A stretch of 36,711 nt of DNA, from positions 1 to 36,711 of the IMG/VR virus record IMGVR_UViG_3300044639_000652; one strand, 5' to 3'. Below, piece after piece: positions 7,243 to 15,025 of this stretch; position 1 is the first letter of the stretch; every line of letters starts with the position of its first letter. Made by a program: the position numbers and the translations under genes. This DNA comes from a virus. The notes under the pieces were generated by a model. That model was not told the origin of the DNA. It saw only the letters and a program-made list of their open reading frames with translations, and ran no database searches.

Positions 7243-10200
7243 TTAGCTAAACGACCCCATTACTCCAGTTACTGACCAAGCTGAACTTACTCTAAATAAT
7301 GCAAATGTTACGGTGTTTACTACGCTAGCAGTTCCGGTTGGTGCCGCGCCACCAGACCATTTAATAGTCTGGGCCACACCTGCAATTTGTACTGCTGTTG
7401 GTAAATATGGAGTACCACCTTGAACAATTATTAAAGATATCACGATTACTCTATTATCAGTCGTAGGCACGTTTGTGAAGTTAGCTGTAAAATTAGCAGA
7501 GACACTAGTATGATAAAATACTGCGCCTGTACTAAAATCATGGTCTACTGTACCTGTCGCTGATGTTTTTGTATTTAGTACCTCAATTGATTGTTGTATA
7601 GAAGTTTGTCCAGATATTATTAAACTTGATAAATTACCAGTTGATGTGATATTTGGTTGAGCCGCAGTAGTTAGTGTGCCTGTTAGATACGTACCACTGA
7701 TTAAGTTAGCACCACTTATTTGAGATAGAGTACCGCTCATCAAGATATTGCCATTAGCAGCAGTAGTTACAAAATTAGCACTTACTAAGTTAGCACCTGA
7801 TAACTGTGATAGTGAGCCACTCATTGAGATATTGGCATTTAAAGATACAGTATGTGTACCGCTGGTTAAAGTTGTTAGAGTACCAACTGATGTAATATTT
7901 GGTTGAGCACCTGTTGTTAGTGTACCTGTAAAATAGTTAGCACTTACTAAATTAGCACCAGATATACTTCCACCGCTGCCACTACCAATAATAGCATTTC
8001 CTGATGTAATATTTCCGGTTACTGTTAAACTTGCTAATGTGCCAACTGATGTGATGTTTGGCTGTGCATTTGTATATACTGTACCAGCTACAAGTGCGTT
8101 ACCTACTTGACCACTTACATTGCCACCTGTAAGTCCTGATAGATAACTACCATTGCCAACAAAGAATCCAGTACCACTAGTACCAGCTGTTATGTTTCCG
8201 TATATACCAACTGCACCTGACACACTCCCATAACCAGTAACTATAGTAATAGTTCCACTGCTATCTTGTATGTTTGATGTTTTAATCCCGGTACCTGTGT
8301 TAGTAATTAATCCAGTAACTGTTAAACTACCTAGCGACCCAACACTGGTAATATTGGGTTGGGCACCTGTTGTTAGTGTCCCGCCTAGATAAGTAGCACT
8401 TGCTAGGTTACCTAAACTAGCATTTCCACTAGTGATATTACCTGTTACCGTTAAACTCGCTAATGTACCAACTGTTGTGATGTTTGGTTGAACTGCGGTT
8501 GTTAATGTGCCGGTTAGATAATTAGCAGTCACATAATTCAATCCGCTAATATTTCCACCTGTACCTGATCCAGTAATTAAATTGCCAGTCATAACTACGT
8601 TACCGGTAGTTTTGTCAAAGGTAAATGCCGAATTGCCACCAAAGCTACCGTTATCATTAAATTGAACTTGTGTGTTGCTTCCGCCAGGTGTTCCGCCTCC
8701 GCCTCCGGATTGTGCTATCCAACTTAGTGTACCTGACCCGTCAGTTTTTAATACATACCCGTCTGTACCACCTGATATATGTAAGTTTGCAACTGAGCCT
8801 AACGTCACGTTGGCAGTAGTAGTAAAATCAATAACACCTGTTGCATTGCTTACGGTCAATCCCGACAAAGAACCAACTGATGTAATGTTTGGTTGTGCAT
8901 TAGTGGTAACAGTACCTGCGGTTGTTGCTGATCCAGCAGTAGTAGATGTACCTAAGAAATTATTAGCACGGATATTACCAAAACTATTGAATGTTACCAC
9001 CTCACTGGATACCGATACATTGCTACCAAATGCAAATTCACCATTAGAGTTATCCCAACCCATGAATGCATCAACAACACCAGTTGTGTAGTAATGTAGT
9101 AATGTACCGCGGTCTTTCCCGTCATTACTTATTAACGCCGCGCCATTTACCCCGCCGCCTAGTTCAATTATTGGATCCTCGACTCTAAATGTTTCTACAT
9201 TAATGTAAGTGGTGTTACCACCTACAGTAAAGTTACCAGTGACAGTGGCATCTCCGCTTACACTTAGACTTACCAATGTACCAAGACTTGTAATATTTGG
9301 TTGTGCATTAGTGTAAACTGTACCAGCTACTAATGCATTTCCTACTTGACCACTCACATTGCCACCGGCTACTGAGTTAGCAATATTTGCATAATGACTT
9401 TGAATAGCACTAGTAACATTACCGTTTACATTACTACCGGTAATATATGTTAAGGTTGCACCATTTCCAATGAAGTAATTTGCAGAGACATTACCGGTAT
9501 ACGTTGGTAGATAATCAGCAACATTGCTATTTCCATAACTACTACCACCTCCACCTGATTGTGCTACCCAGCTTAATGTACCTGACCCATCTGTACTTAA
9601 CACATAACCTGACGTACCACCTGTTATATGTACATTACCTACAGCACCCAATGCTACATTACTTGTTCCTGTTAAATTAAATAACCCTGTACCAGTAAGT
9701 CCTGCCAATGTGCCAACACTTGTAATATTTGGTTGAGCATTAGTTGTTACGGTGCCTGCTGTTGTAGCACTACCTGCTGTACCGGCACTTGTCGCATACG
9801 TTGCATTTGCTACTATACCCGATACATTAGCACCTGCAATGTTAGAGATGAATATACCATTACCACTAAAATATGTAGCTGATGCTAAGTTACCTAAGCT
9901 AGCATTGCCTGATGTGATATTAGCAGTAACAGTTAAACTTGCTAATGTACCAACTGATGTGATGTTTGGTTGAGCATTTGTGTAAACTGTACCGGCTACT
10001 AATGCATTGCCTACTTGCCCATTTACATTTCCACCTGTTACATAAGTTAATGTACTTCCATTACCGATAAAGTAGTTGGCACTTACATTACCAGTATATA
10101 CAGGAAGATAATCAGCAACATTACTATTTCCATAACTACTACCACCTCCACCTGATTGTGCTACCCAGCTTAATGTACCTGACCCATCTGTACTTAATAC

Positions 10201-10767
10201 ATAACCTGATGTTCCGCCTGCTATATGTAAATTGCTTATTGCGCCTAGGGTGACATTTGCAGTAGTTGTAAAATTAACAACACCTGTTGCATTACTTACT
10301 GTTAGTCCTGATAAAGAACCAACACTAGTGATATTTGGTTGTGCGGCTGTTGTAACAGTACCGGCAGTTGATACTGTAATTCCGGTCAATAATGAGCCAT
10401 TGCCGCTGAAATAGTTTGCTGTCGCTAAATTACCTAAGTTAGAGTTATTTGACGTAACATTTCCACCAACTACTAAACTGTTTGTTGATTTATTGAATGT
10501 GAAAGCGCCCACGCCACCAAAATTTCCACCGTCGTTAAACTGAACATAGGTATCAATGCCCCCGGGTGATCCAGCCCCGCCCCCGCCACCTGCGGCCCAT
10601 GCTAAGTTGCCAGCACCGTCTGTTTGTAGATACTGTCCAGAACTTCCGCCAGTAATAACCACATTGGCAACATCTCCTAGGTTGGCAGTGTTGGTTACAT
10701 TAATGTTAGCAAATGTGAAAGTAGCGGTGGTATTGACACTATTCGGCTGTAATTTGGTTAGTGACAT
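7243..10767 (-). CDS. Repeat-rich long tail fiber protein (1174 aa)
   Basis: First gene of the leftward adhesin operon. The N-terminus (SLTKLQPNSVNTTATFTFAN) resembles that of the 910-residue fiber. The shaft holds ten NITSVGTL-type units plus recurring GGTSGYVLSTDGSGTLSWV and Gly-rich SGGGGSSYGNSNVADYLP blocks, consistent with a trimeric beta-structured fiber. It shares the VEDPIIELGGG insert and a C-terminal domain of about 115 residues (FYHTSVSANFTANFTNV, then SLIIVQGGTPYLPTA) with the 910-residue paralogue. TAAGGAT and a late-type octamer lie upstream of the ATG. It is probably the long tail fiber proximal or distal part, with the RCC1 protein made immediately after it. The virion role rests on repeat type and context. 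Confidence 0.8.
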   Translation of the reverse strand: MSLTKLQPNSVNTTATFTFANINVTNTANLGDVANVVITGGSSGQYLQTDGAGNLAWAAGGGGGAGSPGGIDTYVQFNDGGNFGGVGAFTFNKSTNSLVVGGNVTSNNSNLGNLATANYFSGNGSLLTGITVSTAGTVTTAAQPNITSVGSLSGLTVSNATGVVNFTTTANVTLGAISNLHIAGGTSGYVLSTDGSGTLSWVAQSGGGGSSYGNSNVADYLPVYTGNVSANYFIGNGSTLTYVTGGNVNGQVGNALVAGTVYTNAQPNITSVGTLASLTVTANITSGNASLGNLASATYFSGNGIFISNIAGANVSGIVANATYATSAGTAGSATTAGTVTTNAQPNITSVGTLAGLTGTGLFNLTGTSNVALGAVGNVHITGGTSGYVLSTDGSGTLSWVAQSGGGGSSYGNSNVADYLPTYTGNVSANYFIGNGATLTYITGSNVNGNVTSAIQSHYANIANSVAGGNVSGQVGNALVAGTVYTNAQPNITSLGTLVSLSVSGDATVTGNFTVGGNTTYINVETFRVEDPIIELGGGVNGAALISNDGKDRGTLLHYYTTGVVDAFMGWDNSNGEFAFGSNVSVSSEVVTFNSFGNIRANNFLGTSTTAGSATTAGTVTTNAQPNITSVGSLSGLTVSNATGVIDFTTTANVTLGSVANLHISGGTDGYVLKTDGSGTLSWIAQSGGGGGTPGGSNTQVQFNDNGSFGGNSAFTFDKTTGNVVMTGNLITGSGTGGNISGLNYVTANYLTGTLTTAVQPNITTVGTLASLTVTGNITSGNASLGNLASATYLGGTLTTGAQPNITSVGSLGSLTVTGLITNTGTGIKTSNIQDSSGTITIVTGYGSVSGAVGIYGNITAGTSGTGFFVGNGSYLSGLTGGNVSGQVGNALVAGTVYTNAQPNITSVGTLASLTVTGNITSGNAIIGSGSGGSISGANLVSANYFTGTLTTGAQPNITSVGTLTTLTSGTHTVSLNANISMSGSLSQLSGANLVSANFVTTAANGNILMSGTLSQISGANLISGTYLTGTLTTAAQPNITSTGNLSSLIISGQTSIQQSIEVLNTKTSATGTVDHDFSTGAVFYHTSVSANFTANFTNVPTTDNRVIVISLIIVQGGTPYLPTAVQIAGVAQTIKWSGGAAPTGTASVVNTVTFALFRVSSAWSVTGVMGSFS
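8966..9261. repeat. Shared fiber insert module, copy B (partner 3801-4096)
   Basis: Encodes the same non-repeat insert as 3801-4096 in the other large fiber, with only about ten residue changes over some 98 codons. Both copies begin next to a codon run for FGNIRAN and end near GDATVTGNFTVGGNTTYIN. Confidence 0.85.
9527..9600. repeat. 74-nt perfect direct repeat, copy 1 (partner 10124-10197)
   Basis: These 74 bases are identical to 10124-10197. The offset is 597 bases (199 codons), in frame, within the 1174-residue fiber gene. It encodes the Gly-rich block and the start of the STDGSGTLSWV block. Confidence 0.88.
10124..10197. repeat. 74-nt perfect direct repeat, copy 2 (partner 9527-9600)
   Basis: Second copy of the in-frame repeat in the 1174-residue fiber. 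A third, more diverged version of the same block is visible near 8690-8780. Confidence 0.88.
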
Positions 10768-10788
10768 TCAAAAATCCTTAATACTTAG

Positions 10789-10796
10789 TATTTAGC
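10789..10796 (-). promoter_or_regulatory. Late-type promoter octamer GCTAAATA for the adhesin operon
   Basis: GCTAAATA followed by CTAAG reads leftward, about 21 bases before the start of the 1174-residue fiber, with TAAGGAT as ribosome site between. It shares the TAAATA core of T4 late promoters. It lies only nine bases from the -35 box of the rightward early promoter, so this 72-base gap holds back-to-back late and early promoters. Confidence 0.6.
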
Positions 10797-10804
10797 TTTC
10801 TAGG

Positions 10805-10833
10805 TTGACAATAAATCCAGTCTGTAGTATACT
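10805..10833 (+). promoter_or_regulatory. Early-type promoter for SprT-like gene
   Basis: TTGACA at 10805-10810 and TATACT at 10828-10833 with a 17-base spacer that begins ATAAATCC. Same architecture as four other promoters in the window. Counting from the -10 box, transcription should start at about 10840, the A of the ATG, so the message may have no leader. Confidence 0.8.
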
Positions 10834-10839
10834 TACAGT

Positions 10840-11295
10840 ATGGAAATAAAAACTCTCTCTTACAGTAAGAACCGCAAAGAAATCATACAAAAGTGTGCAG
10901 AATTCTTTGCGGACGAACTTAATTTGAAAAATAGTACTTATAAAGTATTCATTTGTACTGACCCAACTCTCATGCGGGAACGACGGAACAACGGTGTAGC
11001 ATGTAAGACGGGGGATAAGGAAATTACTATTGCGGTAGATAGTCGGTTACCTATCAAAAAATTGTTCTATACTCTTGCCCATGAAATGGTTCATGCAAAG
11101 CAATTTGCTCGAGGGCAGTACCGTAGCGAAAAAGCCCGAAATGGTAAATATCGCAGATACTGGTGCGGAAAACGGGTAGTTGCTGATTATGTGGATCAGC
11201 CCTGGGAAATTGAGGCTTTTAGTCGTGAAAGTATTTTAGTAGAGCGGTTATTAGCTGTCTTGACCAAAAATATGAAAAAGGCGCAAATGAGTTAA
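10840..11295 (+). CDS. SprT-like zinc metalloprotease (151 aa)
   Basis: The active-site helix TLAHEMVHAKQFARG holds the HExxH zinc motif (H81, E82, H85). A likely third ligand lies in PWEIEAFSRE near residue 127, and a CG-type strand precedes the helix. Length and layout fit small SprT-like/WLM-type proteases. Family members process DNA-protein crosslinks (Spartan/SprT in cells); in a phage the substrate is unknown. There is no signal peptide, so it acts in the cytoplasm. The start is the first ATG after a strong early promoter; no ribosome site precedes it and the transcript may begin on the ATG itself. It is followed by the MoxR and VWA genes, each with its own copy of the same promoter. 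Confidence 0.85.
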   Translation: MEIKTLSYSKNRKEIIQKCAEFFADELNLKNSTYKVFICTDPTLMRERRNNGVACKTGDKEITIAVDSRLPIKKLFYTLAHEMVHAKQFARGQYRSEKARNGKYRRYWCGKRVVADYVDQPWEIEAFSRESILVERLLAVLTKNMKKAQMS

Positions 11296-11303
11296 AGTAG
11301 CAC

Positions 11304-11332
11304 TTGACAATAAATCCATTCTGATATATACT
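11304..11332 (+). promoter_or_regulatory. Early-type promoter for MoxR-type ATPase gene
   Basis: TTGACA at 11304-11309, 17-base spacer beginning ATAAATCC, TATACT at 11327-11332. The first 14 bases are identical to the promoter at 10805. The leader is about 39 bases and ends with AGGAG (11367-11371) before the ATG. Confidence 0.85.
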
Positions 11333-11377
11333 ATCATCTGTTTTCAACAAGCCATCCAACTAACATAGGAGTCATCA

Positions 11378-12481
11378 ATGGCATCACAAGTAAGTGACAA
11401 TCACACTATCACTAGTGTTCAAACCCGCAAAGCAATGCTTAGTGCATTCAAAACTCAACGACCCGTTTTTCTCTGGGGCCCTCCCGGTATCGGTAAGTCC
11501 GACGTTGTTTCAGAGATTACTGAGGAACTCGGTGGTCTTATGATTGATTTGCGTATGGCGCAAATGGAACCAACTGACATTCGTGGTATCCCTTTCTTCA
11601 ATCGTGAGAATGGTAAAATGGATTGGGCTCCCCCAGTTGATTTGCCCGATCAGGAACTCGCAAGCAAGTATCCTGTGGTTGTTCTATTCCTAGATGAAAT
11701 GAACTCAGCCCCGCCCGCAGTACAAGCGGCAGGTTATCAATTGGTGTTGAATCGCCGCGTTGGTAAATATTACTTGCCCGATAATGTTGTTATTGTGGCT
11801 GCAGGTAATCGTGACAGTGACAAAGGTGTTACTTATCGTATGCCAATGCCCCTTGCTAATCGTTTCATTCACTTGGAAATGCGAGCCGACTTTTCTTCAT
11901 GGCAGACATGGGCTGTGAAAAACAACATTCACAAAGACGTTGTTGGTTACTTGTCATTCGCAAAACAAGATATGTACGACTTTGATAGTAAATCAAGTAG
12001 CCGTGCATTTGCGACACCTCGCAGTTGGTGTTTCGTTAGTGACTTGTTGAATGACGAGGCTAACATGGATACCGATACGCAATTCAACTTGATTGCAGGT
12101 GCAGTTGGTGAGGGTCTTGCCGTTAAGTTCTCAGCACACCGCAAAATTTCTGGCAGGATGCCCGAACCAGAAGATATTCTGTCAGGTAAAGTCAAGGACT
12201 TGGCTGTCAAGGAAATCAGTGCTATGTATGCATTGACTATTGCTATGTGTTACGAATTGAAAGATGTAACACAAAACAAAAAAGTGGATAGCAAAAAGTT
12301 CCATGATATGACTCAAAACTTCTTTGATTATATGATGAACAACTTTGAAACTGAGTTGGTTGTTATGGGTGCAAAAATTGCATTGAAAACATACGAACTG
12401 CCTATCGAACCTAGTCAGTTGAAAAACTTTGATGAATTTCACAAGAAGTACGGCAAGTACATTGTGGAAGCAGGTAACTGA
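11378..12481 (+). CDS. MoxR-family AAA+ ATPase (367 aa)
   Basis: Walker A GPPGIGKS at residues 34-41, Walker B VVLFLDE at 101-107, sensor-1 Asn in AAGNR (N144) and an Arg finger in NRFIHLE (R162). The 60s segment MAQMEPTDIRGIP and the APPAVQAAGYQLVLNRRVG stretch are typical of MoxR/RavA-like ATPases, which remodel or activate partner proteins and usually pair with a VWA-domain protein. The next gene is exactly such a partner. It should form a hexameric ring in the cytoplasm. AGGAG precedes the ATG. The gene ends at a hairpin terminator, so it is a separate transcription unit from its partner. Codons ending in C for Phe and Asn and TTG for Leu are common, suggesting high expression. Confidence 0.9.
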   Translation: MASQVSDNHTITSVQTRKAMLSAFKTQRPVFLWGPPGIGKSDVVSEITEELGGLMIDLRMAQMEPTDIRGIPFFNRENGKMDWAPPVDLPDQELASKYPVVVLFLDEMNSAPPAVQAAGYQLVLNRRVGKYYLPDNVVIVAAGNRDSDKGVTYRMPMPLANRFIHLEMRADFSSWQTWAVKNNIHKDVVGYLSFAKQDMYDFDSKSSSRAFATPRSWCFVSDLLNDEANMDTDTQFNLIAGAVGEGLAVKFSAHRKISGRMPEPEDILSGKVKDLAVKEISAMYALTIAMCYELKDVTQNKKVDSKKFHDMTQNFFDYMMNNFETELVVMGAKIALKTYELPIEPSQLKNFDEFHKKYGKYIVEAGN

Positions 12482-12482
12482 T

Positions 12483-12510
12483 AGAAAGGGCTTAGGCCCT
12501 TTCTACTTTT
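12483..12510 (+). terminator. Rho-independent terminator after MoxR gene
   Basis: AGAAAGGGC pairs with GCCCTTTCT in a perfect 9-bp stem with loop TTAG, followed by ACTTTTG. It begins two bases after the stop codon and ends just before the next early promoter. Confidence 0.85.
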
Positions 12511-12513
12511 GTA

Positions 12514-12542
12514 TTGACATTAAATATATTGTGTGATACAAT
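12514..12542 (+). promoter_or_regulatory. Early-type promoter for VWA/metallopeptidase-like gene
   Basis: TTGACA at 12514-12519, 17-base spacer beginning TTAAAT, TACAAT at 12537-12542. It directly follows the terminator of the MoxR gene. A short leader with AAAAAGGA precedes the ATG at 12568. Confidence 0.8.
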
Positions 12543-12567
12543 ACACTATTGTTAAAAAGGAATCAAA

Positions 12568-13836
12568 ATGTCAGAAGTAATTGCCCCAACTAAAAAACGT
12601 AAACGTAGCAAAAAATTTGAAAATCTTGTAGGACCTACTGATCCTAAAGTTGACAATCAAGCCCGTGAGCGACTAGTTGCCGCACGTATTGGATTGTTGT
12701 TGCGTCATAGTTTTTTTGGCAATCTTGCTACTCGCATGAAATTGGTTAACGCTGATGAATGGTGTAGTACTGCGGCAACTGATGGATTGAAATTCTATTA
12801 CAATAGCCGTTTCATTATGATGTTGAAACCTAAAGAAGTTGAGTTCTTAGTTGGTCATGAAGTATTGCACGTGGTGTATGACCATATGGGTCGTAGAAAT
12901 GATCGTGATCCTCAAATTTGGAACATCGCTGATGACTATGCAGTTAACGCTGATTTGAAACGTCACAAAGTAGGCCAATTCATTACTACCGTTCCTTGCT
13001 TATACGAATCAAAATATGATGGTAAGCCAGCAGAGGAAATCTATGATGACCTGATGAAGAATGTGCAAAAAATCTCTATTGATGATTTGGTTGACCAAAT
13101 GATTGATGATCACATGGATGGTGAGGGAGAAGAAGGTCAAGATGGCGACAAAGAAGGAAAAGGTCGTCCGAAAATGTCACCAGAAGAACGTGAACGTGCC
13201 CGTCAAGAAATGAAACAAGCTATCATTCAAGCGGCACAAAGTGCAGAGGCAGGTACTCTTCCTAAAGGTGTTGAACGTCTTATCAAAGAGGCTGTTGACC
13301 CTGTAATGCCCTGGCGTGAACTGATTCAGACTAACTTGACAAGTGCGATTCGCAATGACTATTCTTGGATGCGCCCCTCACGTAGAAGTTGGCACATGGA
13401 TGCTATCATGCCCGGTATGACTCCCGGCGAAGAAATTGATGTTGTCGTTTCACTTGATATGTCAGGTAGTATCAGCGACAAACAAGCCAGAGCATTCTTG
13501 GGTGAGATTGCTGGTATGATGAATAGTTTCGATGGTTACAAGGTGCATGTATTCTGTTTTGATACTGATACATACAATCCTCAAGACTTTGATAGTGAGA
13601 ACATGGATAGTATTGAAGAATATGAACCCCAAGGTGGCGGTGGCACTGACTTTGATTGTATCTTTGATTACTTGAAGGAAAACGCTATTGAACCTAAACG
13701 ATTAATTGTGTTTACTGATGGCTATCCTTGTGGTTCTTGGGGTGACCCTGACTATTGTGATACAACGTGGATCATTCACGGTGATACAAATCCTAATCCC
13801 CCATTCGGTACTTACGCTATCTATGATGAAAAGTGA
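12568..13836 (+). CDS. DUF2201-type metallopeptidase-like / VWA domain protein (422 aa)
   Basis: N-terminal half: a basic start (KKRKRSKK) and a putative metallopeptidase domain with LVGHEVLHVVYDH (HExxH at 97-101). The middle, about residues 180-225, is highly charged and Gly-rich. The C-terminal half is a VWA-like domain with the metal-ion-dependent adhesion site DMSGS at 297-301, a T in GGGGTDF and FTDG near the end. This two-part structure matches DUF2201 proteins, which are usually encoded next to MoxR-type ATPases, as here. The likely role is a substrate-binding or protease partner of the ATPase in the cytoplasm; the target is unknown. AAAAAGGA lies upstream of the ATG. Confidence 0.88.
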   Translation: MSEVIAPTKKRKRSKKFENLVGPTDPKVDNQARERLVAARIGLLLRHSFFGNLATRMKLVNADEWCSTAATDGLKFYYNSRFIMMLKPKEVEFLVGHEVLHVVYDHMGRRNDRDPQIWNIADDYAVNADLKRHKVGQFITTVPCLYESKYDGKPAEEIYDDLMKNVQKISIDDLVDQMIDDHMDGEGEEGQDGDKEGKGRPKMSPEERERARQEMKQAIIQAAQSAEAGTLPKGVERLIKEAVDPVMPWRELIQTNLTSAIRNDYSWMRPSRRSWHMDAIMPGMTPGEEIDVVVSLDMSGSISDKQARAFLGEIAGMMNSFDGYKVHVFCFDTDTYNPQDFDSENMDSIEEYEPQGGGGTDFDCIFDYLKENAIEPKRLIVFTDGYPCGSWGDPDYCDTTWIIHGDTNPNPPFGTYAIYDEK

Positions 13837-13846
13837 AAGGTAGTGT

Positions 13847-14170
13847 ATGAAACAATATCTTGCAATGTGGGATATGTACGGGCTTGAATTTATATTTGAT
13901 ACCAGTAAGTGGGAGAAAGAATACATGTGGAGTATTCTTTCTGAAAAACCCAAGCCAACTACACCTAGTATTCAAATGATGATACTACGAGCAAAAGCAA
14001 ATAGCCAACGATGTTATGAAATTTATTCATTCAATGCAGATGATGATTTGACTGAGGAATCAATTAAGTTAGCATTTGAAAGTTCCCCTCAGGGCATAGT
14101 AGATTTTATTCGTGCTAATGGTTCTAAAATTTACAGCGACCGTGCAGAAAAGAAAGCAATAATTATATGA
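13847..14170 (+). CDS. Hypothetical protein (107 aa)
   Basis: I do not recognise this protein. It is 107 residues, starts MKQYLAMWDMYGLEFIFD, is soluble-looking with mixed helix and strand character and several aromatic residues, and has no membrane segment or known motif. AAGGTAGTGT precedes the ATG, ten bases after the VWA gene stops. It overlaps the next gene by ATGA, so the two are translationally coupled. It is probably read from the VWA promoter, since no other promoter is visible; a link to the MoxR/VWA pair is possible but unproven. Confidence 0.75.
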   Translation: MKQYLAMWDMYGLEFIFDTSKWEKEYMWSILSEKPKPTTPSIQMMILRAKANSQRCYEIYSFNADDDLTEESIKLAFESSPQGIVDFIRANGSKIYSDRAEKKAIII

Positions 14171-14577
14171 TGTATATTGGCACTAGTTTGGGTGGGTGCT
14201 TACTTAGCCTTATGAACAACGAAGTGTCCGAGGATGAGGTTATGGTAATCATAACCCGCACCGATGCACCTGACTATGAAAAATATATTAATGTAGTAAC
14301 GTCATACCATTTACAAGGTAATCCTTTTGCCACTAATCCTGAACGGTATGAATTAAACGATTATAAATTAGAAGATGTACTTACACTCGCCGAGAGATTA
14401 TGGTATTATGGCAAGATTCATCAACCTAGAAGTTTTGTTGAATCTACCGGTTATCGACACCCATTTCAGAATGGTGACAAACTTTGGTTTGAAGTAGTGC
14501 CTACTCTTGACAATTCTACTCCAGCAGTTGTAGATGCATATGAAAAATACAAGATGCTGAATATATTGACTAAGTAA
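14167..14577 (+). CDS. Conserved hypothetical phage protein (136 aa)
   Basis: A 136-residue protein starting MMYIGTSLGGCLLSL, with a charged segment SEDEVMVIITRTDAPDYEKY and a C-terminal half containing ERLWYYGKIHQPRSF and HPFQNGDKLWFEVVPT. I recall related proteins in other large phages without a known function. It has no HExxH, Walker or Cys-cluster motif. It overlaps the preceding gene by ATGA and is followed after 15 bases by a 40-residue membrane protein gene. Cytoplasmic location is inferred from composition. Confidence 0.75.
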   Translation: MMYIGTSLGGCLLSLMNNEVSEDEVMVIITRTDAPDYEKYINVVTSYHLQGNPFATNPERYELNDYKLEDVLTLAERLWYYGKIHQPRSFVESTGYRHPFQNGDKLWFEVVPTLDNSTPAVVDAYEKYKMLNILTK

Positions 14578-14592
14578 ATTTAAGGAGAAAGT

Positions 14593-14715
14593 ATGGAAAC
14601 TCTTTTTAATGTACTAGGTTACGGTATACTTTTTGGTGTCTTGTTTGGAATATTTTATATATTTGTTAGACTATTGAGTACTGCCTTTGAAGCACTAACA
14701 CACCATGACGATTGA
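14593..14715 (+). CDS. Small single-pass membrane protein (40 aa)
   Basis: METLFNVLGYGILFGVLFGI begins a 40-residue frame that continues through IFVRLL to a polar end HHDD and stops at TGA 14713-14715. Residues 5-28 form one hydrophobic helix containing glycines. A very good ribosome site, TAAGGAGA, lies five bases upstream of the ATG, which makes this short gene credible. Its stop is followed by AATGG, the start of the next gene. The role is unknown; small phage membrane proteins can act in lysis control, superinfection exclusion or membrane remodelling. Confidence 0.65.
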   Translation: METLFNVLGYGILFGVLFGIFYIFVRLLSTAFEALTHHDD

Positions 14716-14717
14716 TA

Positions 14718-14972
14718 ATGGAAGAAATAAATTTAAACATTTGGTTTAAAGACCGAGAGTTAAAAACTGTCCCGCCACATTTTATCAAGGGACAAACTCA
14801 ACTAACTCAAGAAGGATATTTTTGGGCAAAGTCAAAACTATCAGGGCGTTTTGCTGTCAGTGAAGATGAAAGCAAGATAGAAGATTTTTTATTTGAAACA
14901 TCACAACGTATCTATTTTGAAGAGCCACATGAAGCTATGATATACGAATTGCGTTGGTCAGGAAGTAAATAA
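14718..14972 (+). CDS. Hypothetical protein (84 aa)
   Basis: 84 residues starting MEEINLNIWFKDRELKTVPP, with a middle segment FAVSEDESKIEDFLFET and an end IYELRWSGSK. I chose ATG 14718, two bases after the stop of the 40-residue gene (TGATAATGG), because that gives stop-restart coupling; a TTG six bases earlier is possible but has no better ribosome site. It has no recognisable domain or membrane segment. It ends a small run of unknown genes before a late-type promoter element. Confidence 0.65.
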   Translation: MEEINLNIWFKDRELKTVPPHFIKGQTQLTQEGYFWAKSKLSGRFAVSEDESKIEDFLFETSQRIYFEEPHEAMIYELRWSGSK

Positions 14973-14993
14973 ATTTCTATCTTACAAATTCAT

Positions 14994-15001
14994 ATTAAAT
15001 A
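14994..15001 (+). promoter_or_regulatory. Late-type promoter octamer ATTAAATA
   Basis: ATTAAATA followed by ACTGTAT. The same TAAATAACTGTAT string is found before the spanin-like gene at 18138. A 19-base leader with TAAGGAGA then leads to the ATG at 15026. Confidence 0.45.
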
Positions 15002-15025
15002 ACTGTATCCTTAAGGAGATATATT

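Noticed and set aside
8672-9091. 139-codon plus-strand frame inside the 1174-residue fiber gene, and other similar frames at 9480-10795
   Set aside because: Pro/Val/Thr-rich products that reflect the antisense of the fiber repeats; no ribosome sites.
2129-10767. Short regularly spaced repeats that could suggest a CRISPR array
   Set aside because: Repeats are coding, in frame, variable in length and spacing, and translate to fiber shaft units; no cas genes nearby.
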